Below, piece after piece: positions 21,205 through 21,771 of a DNA stretch of 21,771 bases. The position numbers and the translations under genes are program-made. Numbering within the stretch: the stretch's first letter is position 1; every line of letters begins with the position of its first letter. Source of the stretch: Lachnospiraceae bacterium UBA3282 (GTDB taxonomy: Bacteria; Bacillota; Clostridia; Lachnospirales; Lachnospiraceae); contig DETS01000059.1 in NCBI GenBank assembly GCA_002361735.1, positions 1 through 21,771 of the forward strand. The letters run 5' to 3'. Under the pieces are notes generated by a model, which was not told the origin of the DNA, searched no databases, and saw only the letters and a program-made list of their open reading frames with translations.

Positions 21205-21771
21205 ATGACGATGAAGAATGATAACTTGCAGGAAAGCAAACAGGGACAGCAGAGCAGCGGTCAAAAAATGACAACGTCCCTGCAGGAGAGTATGTCCTAT
21301 ATGAAGGCGCATATGGCGCCGGATGTCAGTTTTGATGTAGTCTACCGTGTAATCGACGTGGGTGGGAAACAAGCATGTATTTACTTCATTGACGGCTTTT
21401 GCAAAGACGAGCTGATGATGAAGATCCTCCAATATTTCATCGGTCTGACACCGGAGGATATGCCGGAGAGCGCCTATGAGATGGCAAAGAAGGCGACGCC
21501 CTATGTGGAGGTCGATCTCAAAGACAAATGGGATGATATTATTTACAATATCCTCTCGGGTGTGTTTGCCCTCTTTATTGATGGCTACGACAGATGTGTG
21601 CTGATTGATTCCCGTACTTATCCTGCCAGAAGCGTTTCGGAACCGGATAAGGATAAGACCCTGCGCGGCAGCAAGGATGGGTTCGTGGAGACGGTCGTTT
21701 TCAATACGGCGCTGATCAGAAGGCGTATCCGCAGTACGGAGCTTCGCATGGAAATGATGAACGCCGGAAAG
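21205..21771 (+). CDS. GerA-family spore germination protein, N-terminal part (runs off the window)
   Basis: 189 residues visible, no stop; the gene continues past the window end. The GerA N-terminal domain signature is clear near the edge: 'FIDGYDRCVLIDSRTYPARS' then 'EPDKDKTLRGSKDGFVETVV' and 'FNTALIRRRIRSTELRME', the conserved EP..RG..GF.E...N..LIR.R pattern of GerAA/GerKA and SpoVAF. A polar, Gln/Ser-rich head (1-25) comes first. These are inner-membrane proteins of the dormant spore acting in germinant response or, for SpoVAF, in the germinosome-associated channel complex. The membrane domain is beyond the edge, so GerA-type and SpoVAF cannot be told apart here. ATG is 5 nt after AAGGAG. 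It is downstream of dut but expected to be forespore-expressed. Confidence 0.85.
   Translation, partial: MTMKNDNLQESKQGQQSSGQKMTTSLQESMSYMKAHMAPDVSFDVVYRVIDVGGKQACIYFIDGFCKDELMMKILQYFIGLTPEDMPESAYEMAKKATPYVEVDLKDKWDDIIYNILSGVFALFIDGYDRCVLIDSRTYPARSVSEPDKDKTLRGSKDGFVETVVFNTALIRRRIRSTELRMEMMNAGK

Noticed and set aside
1..21771. Defence system, prophage, CRISPR or mobile element
   Set aside because: No transposase, integrase, cas, restriction or toxin-antitoxin signature, no repeat array and no long terminal repeats were seen; gene content is core metabolism, transport and sporulation.

Overview
The window looks like a chromosomal segment of a spore-forming, strictly anaerobic Clostridia, most likely a Lachnospiraceae-type gut bacterium. 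The evidence is a full-length spoIVA, the 5' part of a GerA-family germinant-receptor gene, an oxygen-sensitive class III ribonucleotide reductase (nrdD-nrdG), a potABCD operon headed by an XRE-cupin regulator, consensus sigma-A promoters and strong GGAGG ribosome sites. I see no rRNA, tRNA, CRISPR array, insertion sequence or phage gene.

Layout. 1-1440, minus strand: a TetR-family repressor and a CPBP membrane protease, translationally coupled, with a consensus promoter covered by a near-perfect palindrome. 1688-2988, plus strand: a membrane-anchored XRE regulator coupled to a small lipoprotein of unknown function. 3032-7551, minus strand: XRE-cupin regulator, potA, potB, potC, potD (polyamine uptake) behind a consensus promoter and a candidate operator. 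7719-8786, plus strand: a beta-propeller lactonase-like protein. 8884-10371: spoIVA. 10536-17713, plus strand: a run of eight genes, punA, cdd, an alpha/beta hydrolase, an MTA/SAH deaminase (mtaD), a membrane-anchored MutS-like ATPase, rnhA, a 58-residue membrane peptide and a WYL regulator, ending in a strong terminator. 17790-21114: an NrdR-type promoter, nrdD, nrdG and dut (deoxynucleotide supply and clean-up). 21205 to the end: a GerA-family germination protein, cut off by the window edge.

How the genes fit together. Polyamine synthesis yields methylthioadenosine. The window holds polyamine uptake, an enzyme that deaminates methylthioadenosine or S-adenosylhomocysteine, and a purine nucleoside phosphorylase that carries the Asn typical of 6-oxopurine-specific enzymes and could accept the deaminated product. 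nrdD/nrdG/dut form a dNTP unit with two NrdR boxes.

Most notable observation. The two sporulation genes, spoIVA and the gerA-like gene, share an unusual start architecture. In each, a terminator-like hairpin ends 5-6 nt before the ATG, the 3' arm of the hairpin contains the Shine-Dalgarno sequence, and its U-tract is the spacer between Shine-Dalgarno and ATG. A sporulation-type promoter straddles the hairpin: the -35 lies before the 5' arm and the -10 lies at or in the loop. Transcripts started at the sporulation promoter would begin in the loop, lack the 5' arm and be translatable. Transcripts arriving from the upstream housekeeping gene would be terminated or have a hidden ribosome site. 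The promoter class fits the known regulon of each gene (sigma-E-like for spoIVA, sigma-G-like for the gerA-type gene). This is inference from sequence and has not been tested.
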